64,000 bases of DNA from Roseibacillus ishigakijimensis (GCF_016595415.1 NZ_JAENIO010000008.1:46180-110179); one strand, 5' to 3'; positions 17,546 to 25,899 are shown, counted from the first letter of the stretch. Notes: a model not told the origin generated them from the sequence alone. Program-made: numbers and translations.

Positions 17546-17916
17546 GAAAGCGGAGCCAGTCCCGCCGGGTGCATGTGACCCGGGCGGTGGTTCGTGATTG
17601 GCAAGGGGGGGAGACTCCCATGCCAACCCGGAAAAACTGTTCCCAGGCCAAGGATTGGCTGGAGGCGATCCTTTCCCAAATGCCGGTCGATGGCTTGGAA
17701 GAGGAGCGCATCCGCGAGAGTTGGCGCAGTGTGGTCGGCGATTTCGTCGCTTCTCAAACGGAGGTCGTTTCCCTGCGCCATCGTGTCCTTCTCCTCCGCG
17801 TGCTGCAGCCGGCCATGCGCTTCCACCTCGAGCAATCCCGCAGCGAGTTGCTCGCCAAGGTGCGAGCCCGCTTGGGGGAAAAGGCGGTGCGGGAAGTGCG
17901 CCTGATTTCCGGCTGA
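17542..17916 (+). CDS. DUF721 / DciA-like protein
   Basis: The 124-residue basic protein resembles the DUF721 (DciA) family. The core is WRSVVGDFVASQTEVVSLRHRVLLLRV, then QPAMRFHLEQSRSELLAKVRARLG and the ending VREVRLISG. DciA proteins interact with the replicative helicase DnaB and promote its loading in bacteria lacking DnaC/DnaI. The start at 17542 overlaps the ferredoxin stop. A later in-frame ATG at 17620 would give about 98 residues and still keep the domain, so the exact start is open. Why it is coupled to a ferredoxin gene is not known. Confidence 0.8.
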   Translation: MRKRSQSRRVHVTRAVVRDWQGGETPMPTRKNCSQAKDWLEAILSQMPVDGLEEERIRESWRSVVGDFVASQTEVVSLRHRVLLLRVLQPAMRFHLEQSRSELLAKVRARLGEKAVREVRLISG

Positions 17917-17937
17917 TTTCCTTCCTTCCCCAACGCT

Positions 17938-18930
17938 ATGATTCGCAATCTCATCCTCGATTGGTCGGGCACTTTGGTCGACGACTTCAGCGCCACTCTC
18001 GTCGCGACTAATGAGGTCTTTGCTCACTATGGCTTGCCTGCCATGAGCGCCAGTGAGTTTCGGCGGGACTTCCGCTTGCCGTATCCGGAGTTTTATGCCG
18101 AGTTTCTTCCCGGGGTTCCTCTGGCCGAGTTGGAAGTTCTTTTCAAAGAGGCTTTTCTCAAAGCTGAAAATCTGGTCCAGCCCCTGCCTGCGACCCGGGG
18201 TTTTTTGGAAGCCGCCAGCGAAAAAAGTCTCCGCCTTTTTGTTCTCTCCAGCATGAACGAGGAGGCCCTGCGGCGGCAGGCCCGGGATTTCGCTATCCAG
18301 TCTTACTTCGAGGAAATCTACGCCGGAGTGCTCAATAAATGCGATCGTATCGGCTCCGTGGTTGCGGAGCACGGGCTCTTGCCGGAGGAGACCGCTTATG
18401 TGGGCGACATGGTCCATGATGTCCATGCGGCCCAGGCTGGTGGCTTGCACTCGGTCGCCCTTCTTTCGGGCTACGATCCGGTGGAGCGCCTGGCGGCAGC
18501 GGGACCCCAGATGATTTTGCCCGATATCGGCCAGTTGCCCAAGCTCTGTGCCACGGGGGCTCCGGCGCGGGTGCGGCCAGACATCGTAGTGCGCAAGCTG
18601 AGAGTGGCGGTCCACATCGGGGTGCCGGAGGAAGAACGGGCCCAGGCACAGGAACTCAAGATTTCCCTCACTCTGGAAACCCGCTCGGGACTGAACGGTC
18701 TCGGCGATGACCTGGCCCGCACGGTCGACTACTTTGCTCTCACGGAAGCGGTGAAAGCCCTTGCGCAAGATCGCCCCCGTAAACTGATTGAAACCCTCGC
18801 GGAGGAAGTGGCCCTATTTCTTCTCGCAAAGTTTCCGTTGCGGGCCGTCAGAGTGGAGATTGAAAAGGCCATCCTGCTCAATTGCGAGGGCGTAGTCGTT
18901 TCCTGCCAGCGCCGCTCAGCGCAAAAATGA
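17938..18930 (+). CDS. folB: Fusion: HAD-superfamily phosphatase + dihydroneopterin aldolase (FolB)
   Basis: A single 330-residue frame joins two domains. Residues 1 to about 205 are HAD-type. Motif I is LDWSGTLVDD with nucleophile Asp8 and Ser in place of the usual second Asp; motif II is FVLSSMN, and motif III/IV is YVGDMVHDVHAA at about 154-164. Residues about 216-330 are FolB, with VHIGVPEEERAQAQEL carrying the Glu of the active site and EIEKA carrying Lys310. FolB turns dihydroneopterin into hydroxymethyl-dihydropterin and glycolaldehyde in folate synthesis. A fused phosphatase could supply dephosphorylated dihydroneopterin, but this is inference. Confidence 0.88.
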   Translation: MIRNLILDWSGTLVDDFSATLVATNEVFAHYGLPAMSASEFRRDFRLPYPEFYAEFLPGVPLAELEVLFKEAFLKAENLVQPLPATRGFLEAASEKSLRLFVLSSMNEEALRRQARDFAIQSYFEEIYAGVLNKCDRIGSVVAEHGLLPEETAYVGDMVHDVHAAQAGGLHSVALLSGYDPVERLAAAGPQMILPDIGQLPKLCATGAPARVRPDIVVRKLRVAVHIGVPEEERAQAQELKISLTLETRSGLNGLGDDLARTVDYFALTEAVKALAQDRPRKLIETLAEEVALFLLAKFPLRAVRVEIEKAILLNCEGVVVSCQRRSAQK

Positions 18931-18940
18931 GATCATCTTG

Positions 18941-18963
18941 CGGGAAAATGGGAAATTTTCCCG
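18941..18963. terminator. Perfect hairpin after folB fusion gene
   Basis: CGGGAAAAT and ATTTTCCCG form a nine-base stem with a five-base loop, beginning 11 bases after the stop codon. A T run occurs only about 20 bases later, so it may be a processing or weak termination structure. Confidence 0.45.
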
Positions 18964-19062
18964 AGCTTGGCATTGCAAGGTGGCTTTTTTCTGTTTTTCT
19001 GTTATCCCTTTTACAAAACGCTCTTTCCGTGGCGTTTAACGGGTGAGAAGCGTTTGGCGAGC

Positions 19063-20046
19063 ATGGGACGAAAAGAAATGGAGAGTAAGCTGGAGAGTAA
19101 GCGGGTGCAAAACGGATTGCGGGGGGTGGTTCTTGCCTTGGCGTGGTGCCTGGGCACGATGGTCGCACTGGGGGAGCAAGAGGCTTTGCAGGAGGGGGTT
19201 GTCTTTAAGAAAAAGGGCTCCTCGGGAGACACTTTGCAGTCGGAGGTCGTTTTTCTTGATGAGGCGGGCTTGGCCGTGGTGGCGACCGAGGCGACTACTG
19301 ATTTTCGCAGTGGCACTTACCGGGGTGAGCCGGTGTCCCTGGTGGCTCACGATTCGGTCAGCCGCTTGACCTTGGTGCGAGTCCCTCTGGCCTCGGGCGA
19401 GGCGACTGCCCCGGTGGAGCTGGGGAGTTCGCTCAAGGTCGAGGAAGGGAGCGCCTTCTATCTCGGCGTGGAGGGGGAGTCCTCGATTTCCCGCTTTGTC
19501 AGTCGCGAGAGCGAATACAAGGGCCAGCCGCTCCCTCTCGAGTTGTTCCGGGTCCATCACGCCCCGGAGGTCAAGCCGGGGCTGGGGCACCCGTTTTTTG
19601 ATTCGGCGGGGCGTCTGGTCGCCATCAATTACCGGAAGGCCAGTGAATTTGGGAACGGCTCCTTCGCTTTCCCAGTGGAGGTGCTCAAACGCATTCAAGG
19701 AGCCTCTGTGGAAAACGGGGTGGTGCAACGCAGCTGGTTCGGGGTCGAGTTGCTGCCCAGTAATCCTCTCGCGGTGGTCGAAGGGGTGCGACCGTCCTCT
19801 CCCGCAGCCAAGGCCGGGTTGATCGAGGGCGATATCCTCATCCGCATTGGCCCCCGCTTCGTGCAGGATTATTTCGATGCTCTCAATGCCTTTTTCTATC
19901 TGCGCGAGGGCGAGGAAGCGACGGTGACCTATGTCCGGGGCACCGAGGTGGGGCAGACGACCGTGCTTCCCGAGCTGGCTCCGGTTGCCTTGCCCGCTGG
20001 TGAGGGTAGCCAGGCTGCCAAGGTCTTGCCCGGTGCTGCCGAGTGA
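19063..20046 (+). CDS. Degenerate HtrA/DegP-like protein with PDZ domain (predicted inactive protease)
   Basis: The protein (about 327 residues) has a signal peptide (GVVLALAWCLGTMVALG), a trypsin-like beta-barrel domain and a C-terminal PDZ domain (WFGVELLPSNPLAVVEGVRPSSPAAKAGL, then GDILIRIGPRFVQDYFDALN, quoted in parts). All three triad positions appear lost. Where HtrA has TNxHVV this reads ATEATT, where it has DLAvLKV it reads SRLTLVRV, and where it has GNSGGPL it reads GLGHPFF before DSAGRLVAIN. It probably acts as a periplasmic binding protein or scaffold. An ATG at 19078 with a GGGA site nine bases upstream is an equally good start. Confidence 0.8.
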   Translation: MGRKEMESKLESKRVQNGLRGVVLALAWCLGTMVALGEQEALQEGVVFKKKGSSGDTLQSEVVFLDEAGLAVVATEATTDFRSGTYRGEPVSLVAHDSVSRLTLVRVPLASGEATAPVELGSSLKVEEGSAFYLGVEGESSISRFVSRESEYKGQPLPLELFRVHHAPEVKPGLGHPFFDSAGRLVAINYRKASEFGNGSFAFPVEVLKRIQGASVENGVVQRSWFGVELLPSNPLAVVEGVRPSSPAAKAGLIEGDILIRIGPRFVQDYFDALNAFFYLREGEEATVTYVRGTEVGQTTVLPELAPVALPAGEGSQAAKVLPGAAE

Positions 20047-20173
20047 GCCGAAGAGGAGGGATTTCTGCCGGTGGTAAACGGAAATGTCTTGTCAAGGCCG
20101 GGTATCCGTGTAAAGCCCTTCAGCCCCTCGTTGGTGAGGGACTGAACCTTTTTGATACCGTGACGATGGGAGA

Positions 20174-20187
20174 GGATAAGATTATCC
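20174..20187. promoter_or_regulatory. Short palindrome upstream of rpoZ
   Basis: GGATAA-GA-TTATCC is a perfect six-base inverted repeat 44 bases before the chosen rpoZ start, in a 185-base gap. It could be an operator or a small RNA hairpin. There is no second copy that I noticed. Confidence 0.3.
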
Positions 20188-20231
20188 AGTTTAACCAACC
20201 GGAACCCACGTCGCGATTCTCTGGAACACCT

Positions 20232-20441
20232 ATGAAAAGCGAGCTTGTCGAGAAAGCATCCGAGGTCATGCCCGACCCCCAAATCCTAATCAACATGGTG
20301 TCCCGCCGGGTCAAGCAGCTGAACGATGGGCGCGCTCCCCTGATCGACACTGTTCCCAGCATGGGCGCCGCCGATATTGCCTTGATCGAAATTATCGAGG
20401 GCAAAATCAAATTGAGCGAACCCATCGACTCTCCCGAATAA
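20232..20441 (+). CDS. rpoZ: RNA polymerase omega subunit
   Basis: Omega is the small subunit that helps assemble and stabilise RNA polymerase around beta-prime. The 69-residue product has the family core NMVSRRVKQLNDGRAPLI followed by GAADIALIEIIEGKIKL, the conserved AL-EI-GKI pattern. The ATG at 20232 follows a CTGGAA stretch and gives the normal short length. An ATG at 20166 would add 22 residues that do not look like omega. smpB follows 147 bases later, probably under its own promoter. Confidence 0.88.
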   Translation: MKSELVEKASEVMPDPQILINMVSRRVKQLNDGRAPLIDTVPSMGAADIALIEIIEGKIKLSEPIDSPE

Positions 20442-20588
20442 GGAGTTTCCTCCCCCGCGCTGGTTGACTAACCTTCCCGCGGCCGCAGATTCCCCGAGCT
20501 GCTGACGAAAGCTCACCCGCCTGCAGAACACTGCGGGCTTTCTGCTATCTGGCTGTTGCTCTTGCCCCTACCGACTCTTCTTCCGCCG

Positions 20589-21050
20589 ATGAACACCGAT
20601 ATCGCCAAAAACAAAAAAGCGCTCCACGATTTCCATATCCTCAGCAAAATCGAGGCGGGTATCGAGTTGCGGGGCACCGAGGTGAAGTCCATCCGCGAGG
20701 GGAAGGTCAACCTGCGCGATTCCTACGCCCGCGTGGACAAGGGACAAATTTTTCTCTACGGGCTCGATATTCAGCCCTGGCAGACGGCCGGAGAGTGGTT
20801 TCAGCACGAGAGCAAGCGGCCCCGCCGGCTCTTGTTGCACAAGGCGGAGATTCTCAAGCTGGCGGAGGCCACCCAAGTCAAGGGCGAGACCGTGGTGGCC
20901 CTGCGCCTTTATTTCAAGAATCGTCGCGTCAAGGTCGAGCTCGGCCTGGCCAAGGGCAAAAGCCATCGCGACCAGCGCCATGATCTGAAAAAGCAGGTCG
21001 AATTGCGCGAAGCCCAGCGCGAGATGGCGCGCTTCAATCAGGGACGCTGA
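20589..21050 (+). CDS. smpB: SsrA-binding protein SmpB
   Basis: SmpB binds tmRNA and brings it to stalled ribosomes for trans-translation. The 153-residue protein has the expected blocks: IAKNKKALHDFHI, EAGIELRGTEVKSIREGKVNLRDSY (quoted in parts), the H-E-x-x-R-PRRLLLHKAEI stretch, and LYFKNRRVKVELGLAKGKSHRDQRHDLKK with the basic C-terminal tail that enters the A site. Length and start fit the family. The tmRNA gene itself is not in the window. Confidence 0.96.
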   Translation: MNTDIAKNKKALHDFHILSKIEAGIELRGTEVKSIREGKVNLRDSYARVDKGQIFLYGLDIQPWQTAGEWFQHESKRPRRLLLHKAEILKLAEATQVKGETVVALRLYFKNRRVKVELGLAKGKSHRDQRHDLKKQVELREAQREMARFNQGR

Positions 21051-21123
21051 TCGGGGCCCCTGCTGGCGTGGAAAATCCGCCCCGCGCTTGCCTCCCGGCA
21101 GCCCTCCCGATAGGAATCGGGAA

Positions 21124-24100
21124 ATGGCCGATTCCTCCTTCGTTCACCTTCATCTCCACACTGAGTATTCCACCCTCGACGGCGCGGTGCGCATGGGGGA
21201 TTTGGCGAAGAAGGCGGCCGAGCTGGGCATGCCGGCGGTGGCCATGACCGACCATGGCAATCTCTACGGAGCGATCAACTTTTTCCTGAAATGCCAGGAA
21301 GCGGGGGTCAAGCCCATCTTCGGCTGCGAAATCTACCTCGCTCCTTTCTCGATGAGTGAGAAAAAAGAGATCCCGGGCCGCAAGCGCGCCACCCACCTGA
21401 CCCTGCTGGCCGAGAATGAGACCGGCTGGCAGAACCTCATCAAGCTGGTCACCAAGGGCCACCTCGAAGGGCTCTACTACGGGAAGCCCCGGGTGGACCG
21501 CGAGGTTTTGCGCGAATACTCGGAGGGCATCATCTGCCTGAGCGGCTGCATCAGCGGCCCGGTCAACGAGTGGATTCTGCAAGGGCAAGAGGAGAAAGCC
21601 CGCGAGGCCCTCATCGAGCTGGAGGAGATTTTTGGCAAAGAGAATTTCTATGTCGAAATCCACGACCACGGCTTGGAGGAGCAGGCCAAGGTGCGTCCGG
21701 TGCTCGTCAAGCTGGCGGCCGAACGAGGGCTCAAGCTGGTCGCGGCCAATGATGTCCACTTTCTCAATCGCGCGGACCATGAAGCCCATGACGTGATGAT
21801 TTGCATTGGGACGGGCAAGCTTCTCTTCGACTCCGACCGCATGCGCTACTCGCCGGAGGTTTATTTCAAGTCGGCGGAGGAAATGCGCGAGCTTTTTGCG
21901 GATTATCCCGAGGCCTGCGACGCTACCCTCGAGATTGCGGAACGCTGCAATGTGACGCTGCATCTCGATGCCACCAGCTCGGAAAAATATCCCCAGTTCG
22001 ATGCCCCCGATGGCTCTCCCCGCGAGGAGTATTTCCGCAAAGTCTGCGAGGAGGGCTTGGCCGAACGCTATGCCGAGGGGCGTCTCGAGGAATTGGCCCG
22101 GCATTTGGAAAAATCGCCCGAGGAGATGCAAAAAGTCCTCGATGAGCGCCTCGACTACGAAATCGGCATCATCAACCAGCTTGGCTTTGCCAGTTACTTC
22201 TTGATCACCGCCGACTTCATCCAGTGGGGACGCGATCAGCAGATTCCAGTCGGTCCGGGACGGGGGTCGGCGGCGGGCTCCCTCGTCGCTTATACCCTGG
22301 GAATCACCGATATCTGCCCCATGCGCTTCGGGCTCCTTTTCGAACGATTCCTCAACCCCGAGCGGGTGAGCCCGCCCGATGTCGATATCGACTTTTGCCA
22401 GAGTCGCCGGGCGGAAGTGATTGAATACGTGCGGCAGAAGTATGGCGAGCGCTGTGTCTCCCACATCATCACCTACGGCACCCTGGGGGCGAAAAGCGTC
22501 TTGCGCGATGTCTCCCGCGTGATGGGCTTGAGCTATGGCGATGCCGACAAGCTGGCCAAAATGATCGAAGCCAAGCCGGGGGTGAAGCTGCAGGGCGAAT
22601 ACGACGCCAAGCCCGAGCTCCGCGAAGCCATCGAGAGCAGCAGCACCTACCGCGAGCTCTGGTCCCACGCCACCAAGCTGGAGGGGCTCACCCGCAACGT
22701 GGGGGTGCATGCCGCCGGGGTGGTGATCGGCGACCGCGACCTCGATGAACACGTCCCGCTGACCCGTGGAAACGAGGGCGAGGTGGTCACCCAATATGAT
22801 ATGGGGGCCATTACCGAGGTGGGTCTCCTGAAGATGGACTTCCTCGGTCTGAAAAACCTCACTGTCATTCAGGACGCGGTGAATCATATCCACCGCCACA
22901 CTCCCGATTTTGACATTCGTACCATCTCCCTCGAGGATCAACCCACCTTCGATCTTCTGGCCCGGGGGGAAACGATGGGGGTCTTCCAGCTGGAATCCGG
23001 TGGCATGACCGAGACCTGCAAGCGCTACGGAGTGAGCAAGATCGAGGACATCATCGACCTGCTCGCTCTCTATCGTCCCGGTGCCATGCAGTTCATCGAC
23101 GAGATGATTGAGGTTAAGGAAGGTCGCCAAGACGCGGTCTTCGAGCATCCCTTGCTGGAGACCGTCTGTGGCGACACCTACGGCATCATGATCTATCAGG
23201 AACAGGTGCAGAATGCCGCCAAACTCCTCGCCGGTTACAGTCTCGGTGGTGCGGATATTCTCCGCCGCGCGATGGGTAAGAAAAAGCCTTCCGAGATGGC
23301 CAAACAGCGCGAATTGTTTGTGAAAGGAGCCAAGGAGGTCAATGACATCGATGCCAAGCTGGCCAACAAAATTTTCGACAAAATCGCGAATTTCGCGGGT
23401 TACGGTTTCAACAAGTCCCACTCCGCTTGCTACGGGCACATTTCTTATTGGACGGCCTATTTGAAGGCCAATTTCCCGGTGGAATTCCTCGCCGCCCTTC
23501 TCTCCAACGAGATCAACAACACCGACAAGATCGGTGTCTTTGTCGCCGAGTGCCACCGCATGGGAATCGAGATTCTCCCGCCTGACCTGAACCGATCGCA
23601 GCTGCGCTTCGCCCCCGAGGAGGCGGGCGGGCGGCAGGCCATCCGCTACGGTTTGGCCGCGATCAAAAATGTAGGGGAAGCCGCCATGGCCAAAGCCATC
23701 GCTTGTCGCGAGGCCGATGGCGAGTTCGCTTCTTTGGAGGATTTCACCAACCGGCTCGATTCCAAAATCGTCAACAAGCGTATCCTCGAGAACCTCGTGC
23801 GGGCCGGAGCGCTCGACTGGACGGGAGAAACCCGGGCGGGCATGTTCGGTCGCCTCGAGCAGGTGATCGCTTCCGCCAGCTCCGCCCAGCGGGACAAAGC
23901 AGCGGGGCAGGGGGCTCTCTTCGACACCCTCGATTTCACCAGTTCCCCGGAACCGGCCCACAAGGAGACCGCCGCGGTGGAGGAGTGGACCAAGGAGGAA
24001 AGGCTGGAGCAGGAGAAAGAGCTTCTCGGCTTCTACGTCACCGGTCATCCCCTGGACAAATACCGGGGCCTGATCGATTCCGACCGCTTTTGCCAGTTGG

Positions 24101-24627
24101 GACTCGTTGACGAACTGGACCTCTCCGATCGGCGCAAGCGATTTTCCTTCGCCGGGATGCTGCGCAGCGTTGAGCATCGCACCACCAAGGCCGGAAAACC
24201 CTTTGGCATCCTCGTGGTGGAGGATTTCACCGGCAGCCGTGAGCTCATGGTCTGGGCCGAGAGCTACACTCCCGCGAAGGAAGGGGGCTTGCTGGAAGCA
24301 GGAAAAATCGTTCGCTTTCGGGCCGCCATCTCGATCGACGATCGCACCGAGCAGCGGCGGCTGACCGGCAGTGACTTTAAGGAGCTCAAGCCGGCCAAAG
24401 GAGCCAAGAAAAGCAAGGCTCTCGAGCTCCAAGTCCGCGTGGCCCGAAATAATCGCGAGGATTTGAAACAAATCCGTGACATCTTGGCGCTTCACCCCGG
24501 GAAGACGCCTGTCTATCTCCACGTCCTCAATGGCGCGGGCAAGCGGGCCACCGTGGAAGTAGGAGAAGAGTTGTGGGTGAAAAAGTGTCCCGAGTTGGAA
24601 ACGGCCATCGGGAGATGGGCGAGTTGA
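21124..24627 (+). CDS. dnaE: DNA polymerase III alpha subunit
   Basis: DnaE is the replicative DNA polymerase catalytic subunit. The 1167-residue protein starts with the PHP domain (FVHLHLHTEYSTLDG, MTDHGNLYGA). The polymerase core follows, with GPGRGSAAGSLVAYTLGIT and the catalytic PDVDIDFCQSRR at about residues 418-430, then YQEQVQNAAKLLAGYSLGGAD-type fingers and the YGFNKSHSACYG thumb motif. A helix-hairpin-helix region is followed by an OB fold (FSFAGMLRSVEHRTTKAGKPF). Length fits type-1 DnaE. The stop overlaps the inverted repeat in front of the next gene. Confidence 0.97.
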   Translation: MADSSFVHLHLHTEYSTLDGAVRMGDLAKKAAELGMPAVAMTDHGNLYGAINFFLKCQEAGVKPIFGCEIYLAPFSMSEKKEIPGRKRATHLTLLAENETGWQNLIKLVTKGHLEGLYYGKPRVDREVLREYSEGIICLSGCISGPVNEWILQGQEEKAREALIELEEIFGKENFYVEIHDHGLEEQAKVRPVLVKLAAERGLKLVAANDVHFLNRADHEAHDVMICIGTGKLLFDSDRMRYSPEVYFKSAEEMRELFADYPEACDATLEIAERCNVTLHLDATSSEKYPQFDAPDGSPREEYFRKVCEEGLAERYAEGRLEELARHLEKSPEEMQKVLDERLDYEIGIINQLGFASYFLITADFIQWGRDQQIPVGPGRGSAAGSLVAYTLGITDICPMRFGLLFERFLNPERVSPPDVDIDFCQSRRAEVIEYVRQKYGERCVSHIITYGTLGAKSVLRDVSRVMGLSYGDADKLAKMIEAKPGVKLQGEYDAKPELREAIESSSTYRELWSHATKLEGLTRNVGVHAAGVVIGDRDLDEHVPLTRGNEGEVVTQYDMGAITEVGLLKMDFLGLKNLTVIQDAVNHIHRHTPDFDIRTISLEDQPTFDLLARGETMGVFQLESGGMTETCKRYGVSKIEDIIDLLALYRPGAMQFIDEMIEVKEGRQDAVFEHPLLETVCGDTYGIMIYQEQVQNAAKLLAGYSLGGADILRRAMGKKKPSEMAKQRELFVKGAKEVNDIDAKLANKIFDKIANFAGYGFNKSHSACYGHISYWTAYLKANFPVEFLAALLSNEINNTDKIGVFVAECHRMGIEILPPDLNRSQLRFAPEEAGGRQAIRYGLAAIKNVGEAAMAKAIACREADGEFASLEDFTNRLDSKIVNKRILENLVRAGALDWTGETRAGMFGRLEQVIASASSAQRDKAAGQGALFDTLDFTSSPEPAHKETAAVEEWTKEERLEQEKELLGFYVTGHPLDKYRGLIDSDRFCQLGLVDELDLSDRRKRFSFAGMLRSVEHRTTKAGKPFGILVVEDFTGSRELMVWAESYTPAKEGGLLEAGKIVRFRAAISIDDRTEQRRLTGSDFKELKPAKGAKKSKALELQVRVARNNREDLKQIRDILALHPGKTPVYLHVLNGAGKRATVEVGEELWVKKCPELETAIGRWAS

Positions 24628-24646
24628 GTTCAAAAATAATTGAACT
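24627..24646. promoter_or_regulatory. Inverted repeat in front of the GbsR/MarR gene, probable operator
   Basis: AGTTCA-N8-TGAACT is a perfect palindrome starting on the last base of the dnaE stop codon and ending 27 bases before the GTG of the regulator. Its right half contains TTGAAC, which could be a -35 element. A near-identical repeat (TGGTTCA-N8-TGAACCA) lies at 25741-25762. The recurrence supports a shared operator, and the position suggests autoregulation. Confidence 0.6.
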
Positions 24647-24673
24647 TTATTGTGACTCTGGCATTCTCCCTTT

Positions 24674-25177
24674 GTGCCAGACGTAGTCGCCAGTTCGGAA
24701 TCGAGTCTCAGCGAGCTCGAGCAAGCGGCCATCGCGTATTTCTGCGATGGTGTGCGGGTTTTGGGACTCCCCCCGTCGGTGGGAGAGATTTATGGTCTTC
24801 TTTTCATTTCCCGCGAGCCCCTTTGTCAGGCTGATCTGGTGGCTCGGCTGGGAATCAGCAAGGGCTCTGCCAGCCAAGGACTGAACCTTCTGAAAGCACT
24901 GGGGGCGCTCAACGAGGTCAAGGGCGCGGATTCCCGACGCACCTATTTCGAGGCCAATTTGAATCTCAAGCGCCTGGTGGGAGGCTTCATTCGCAACCAA
25001 ATCCGGCCTCATCTCCGGAGTGGTGAAGCCAAGTTGGACGGGCTGCACAATCTGGCTGAGCGCGAAACCGATCCGGAGCAGCGGGAGTTCGTGCAGGAAC
25101 GACTCAGCAAGCTGGACCGTTGGTCCCAACGGGGGCAAATGATGCTTCCCGTTCTGCAACGTTTTCTAGGAGAATGA
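24674..25177 (+). CDS. GbsR/MarR-family transcriptional regulator of the polysaccharide locus
   Basis: The 167-residue protein contains a winged helix-turn-helix of the GbsR type: GLPPSVGEIYGLLFISREPL, then LVARLGISKGSASQGLNLLKALGALNEV with the recognition helix near residues 70-85, and a C-terminal helical dimerisation part (residues about 110-165). The start is GTG at 24674. It lies between dnaE and a NusG paralogue, whose ATG overlaps its stop (ATGA at 25174-25177). Inverted repeats at 24627 and 25741 are likely binding sites. It probably represses its own gene and the downstream exopolysaccharide operon; the inducing signal is unknown. Confidence 0.85.
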   Translation: MPDVVASSESSLSELEQAAIAYFCDGVRVLGLPPSVGEIYGLLFISREPLCQADLVARLGISKGSASQGLNLLKALGALNEVKGADSRRTYFEANLNLKRLVGGFIRNQIRPHLRSGEAKLDGLHNLAERETDPEQREFVQERLSKLDRWSQRGQMMLPVLQRFLGE

Positions 25178-25737
25178 TTTTGAGCGAAGAACCGACACCT
25201 GAATTTGATCCGCGCTGGTATTGCCTGCGGTCGCAAACCAAGCGCGAACACGTGGCTGCAGCCGCCATCCGGCAGAATTTTTCTCCCCAAGTGGAAGTGT
25301 TCTGTCCGCGCATCCGCTTCAAAAAGCCCACCCGGCGCGGGGTGGTTTGGTGGGTCGACCCCCTTTTTCCAGGCTACTTCCTCGCCAAGTTCGATCTGCA
25401 CACTCACCTGCGCGACCTGCTCCACACCAACGGAGTCAGCGGTGCGGTTCAGTTCGGGCGCAAGCTGCCCGAGATTCCCGCTTCCTTTGTCGAAGAGCTC
25501 AAAAGCGAGTTCGCCGCCAGCGAACAAGAGGAAGCCATCGTGACCATTGAGCAAAAGCTCGGGGTGGGGGACGAGGTCGAGCTGGTCGACGGGGCCTTCC
25601 AAGGCCTGGGCGGAGTGGTCCTCGAGGTTCTGCCCTCGCAGGAACGGGTCAATGTCCTCCTCGAAATCATGGGCGAGAGCCGTCCCGTGCAGATCGATAT
25701 TTATTCCCTTCTCGTGCGCGAGAGGGCTGGTGACTGA
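25174..25737 (+). CDS. NusG paralogue (RfaH/UpxY-type antiterminator)
   Basis: The 187-residue protein has an N-terminal NGN domain (residues about 14-115: RWYCLRSQTKREHVAAAAI, VEVFCPRIRFKKP, DPLFPGYFLAKFD) and a C-terminal KOW domain (about 125-185: GVGDEVELVDGAFQGLGGVVLEV). Presence at the head of a large polysaccharide locus, rather than next to secE and rplK, marks it as a specialised paralogue. Relatives bind paused RNA polymerase at a leader element and suppress termination over long operons. An AGGAGA site precedes the ATG, which overlaps the regulator's stop. Confidence 0.9.
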   Translation: MILSEEPTPEFDPRWYCLRSQTKREHVAAAAIRQNFSPQVEVFCPRIRFKKPTRRGVVWWVDPLFPGYFLAKFDLHTHLRDLLHTNGVSGAVQFGRKLPEIPASFVEELKSEFAASEQEEAIVTIEQKLGVGDEVELVDGAFQGLGGVVLEVLPSQERVNVLLEIMGESRPVQIDIYSLLVRERAGD

Positions 25738-25740
25738 GTT

Positions 25741-25762
25741 TGGTTCATTTTTTATTGAACCA
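25741..25762. promoter_or_regulatory. Second copy of the inverted repeat, probable operator of the exopolysaccharide operon
   Basis: TGGTTCA-N8-TGAACCA is a perfect seven-base palindrome just after the NusG paralogue stop. It shares RGTTCA-N8-TGAACY with the repeat at 24627-24646. TTGAAC inside it (25755-25760), 17 bases, then TTTAAG (25778-25783) form a plausible promoter, so a bound repressor would cover the -35 element. Confidence 0.6.
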
Positions 25763-25833
25763 TTCCGCTATTTCCTCTTTAAGACAGTCGTGCCGCGCGA
25801 CAGCAACGCATTTTCTGGACCGTTTTATCGCGC

Positions 25834-25899
25834 CGTCCAATGGCGGACGCATGTTTGTCGGTCTTCTCCTAGCGGAGAAATTAACCCGTGATCCGGGTT
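25834..25899 (+). promoter_or_regulatory. Structured leader with three consecutive hairpins and an ops-like element
   Basis: Three perfect stems follow one another: CGTCC/GGACG (25834-25849), TTCTCC/GGAGAA (25864-25879) and AACCCG/CGGGTT (25883-25899). GGCGGACGCATG at 25842-25853 matches nine of twelve bases of the RfaH recruitment element ops (GGCGGTAGCGTG). The leader lies between the candidate promoter and the first sugar gene and is a good candidate for a pause site used by the NusG paralogue. This is inference from pattern only. Confidence 0.4.

Noticed and set aside
20463..20474. GGTTGACTAACC palindrome upstream of smpB as a third copy of the GbsR operator
   Set aside because: The spacing and half-sites do not match RGTTCA-N8-TGAACY.
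21034..24732. A 1232-codon open frame on the minus strand opposite dnaE
   Set aside because: It is the mirror of a GC-rich coding strand; its product has no recognisable motif while the plus-strand DnaE is complete.
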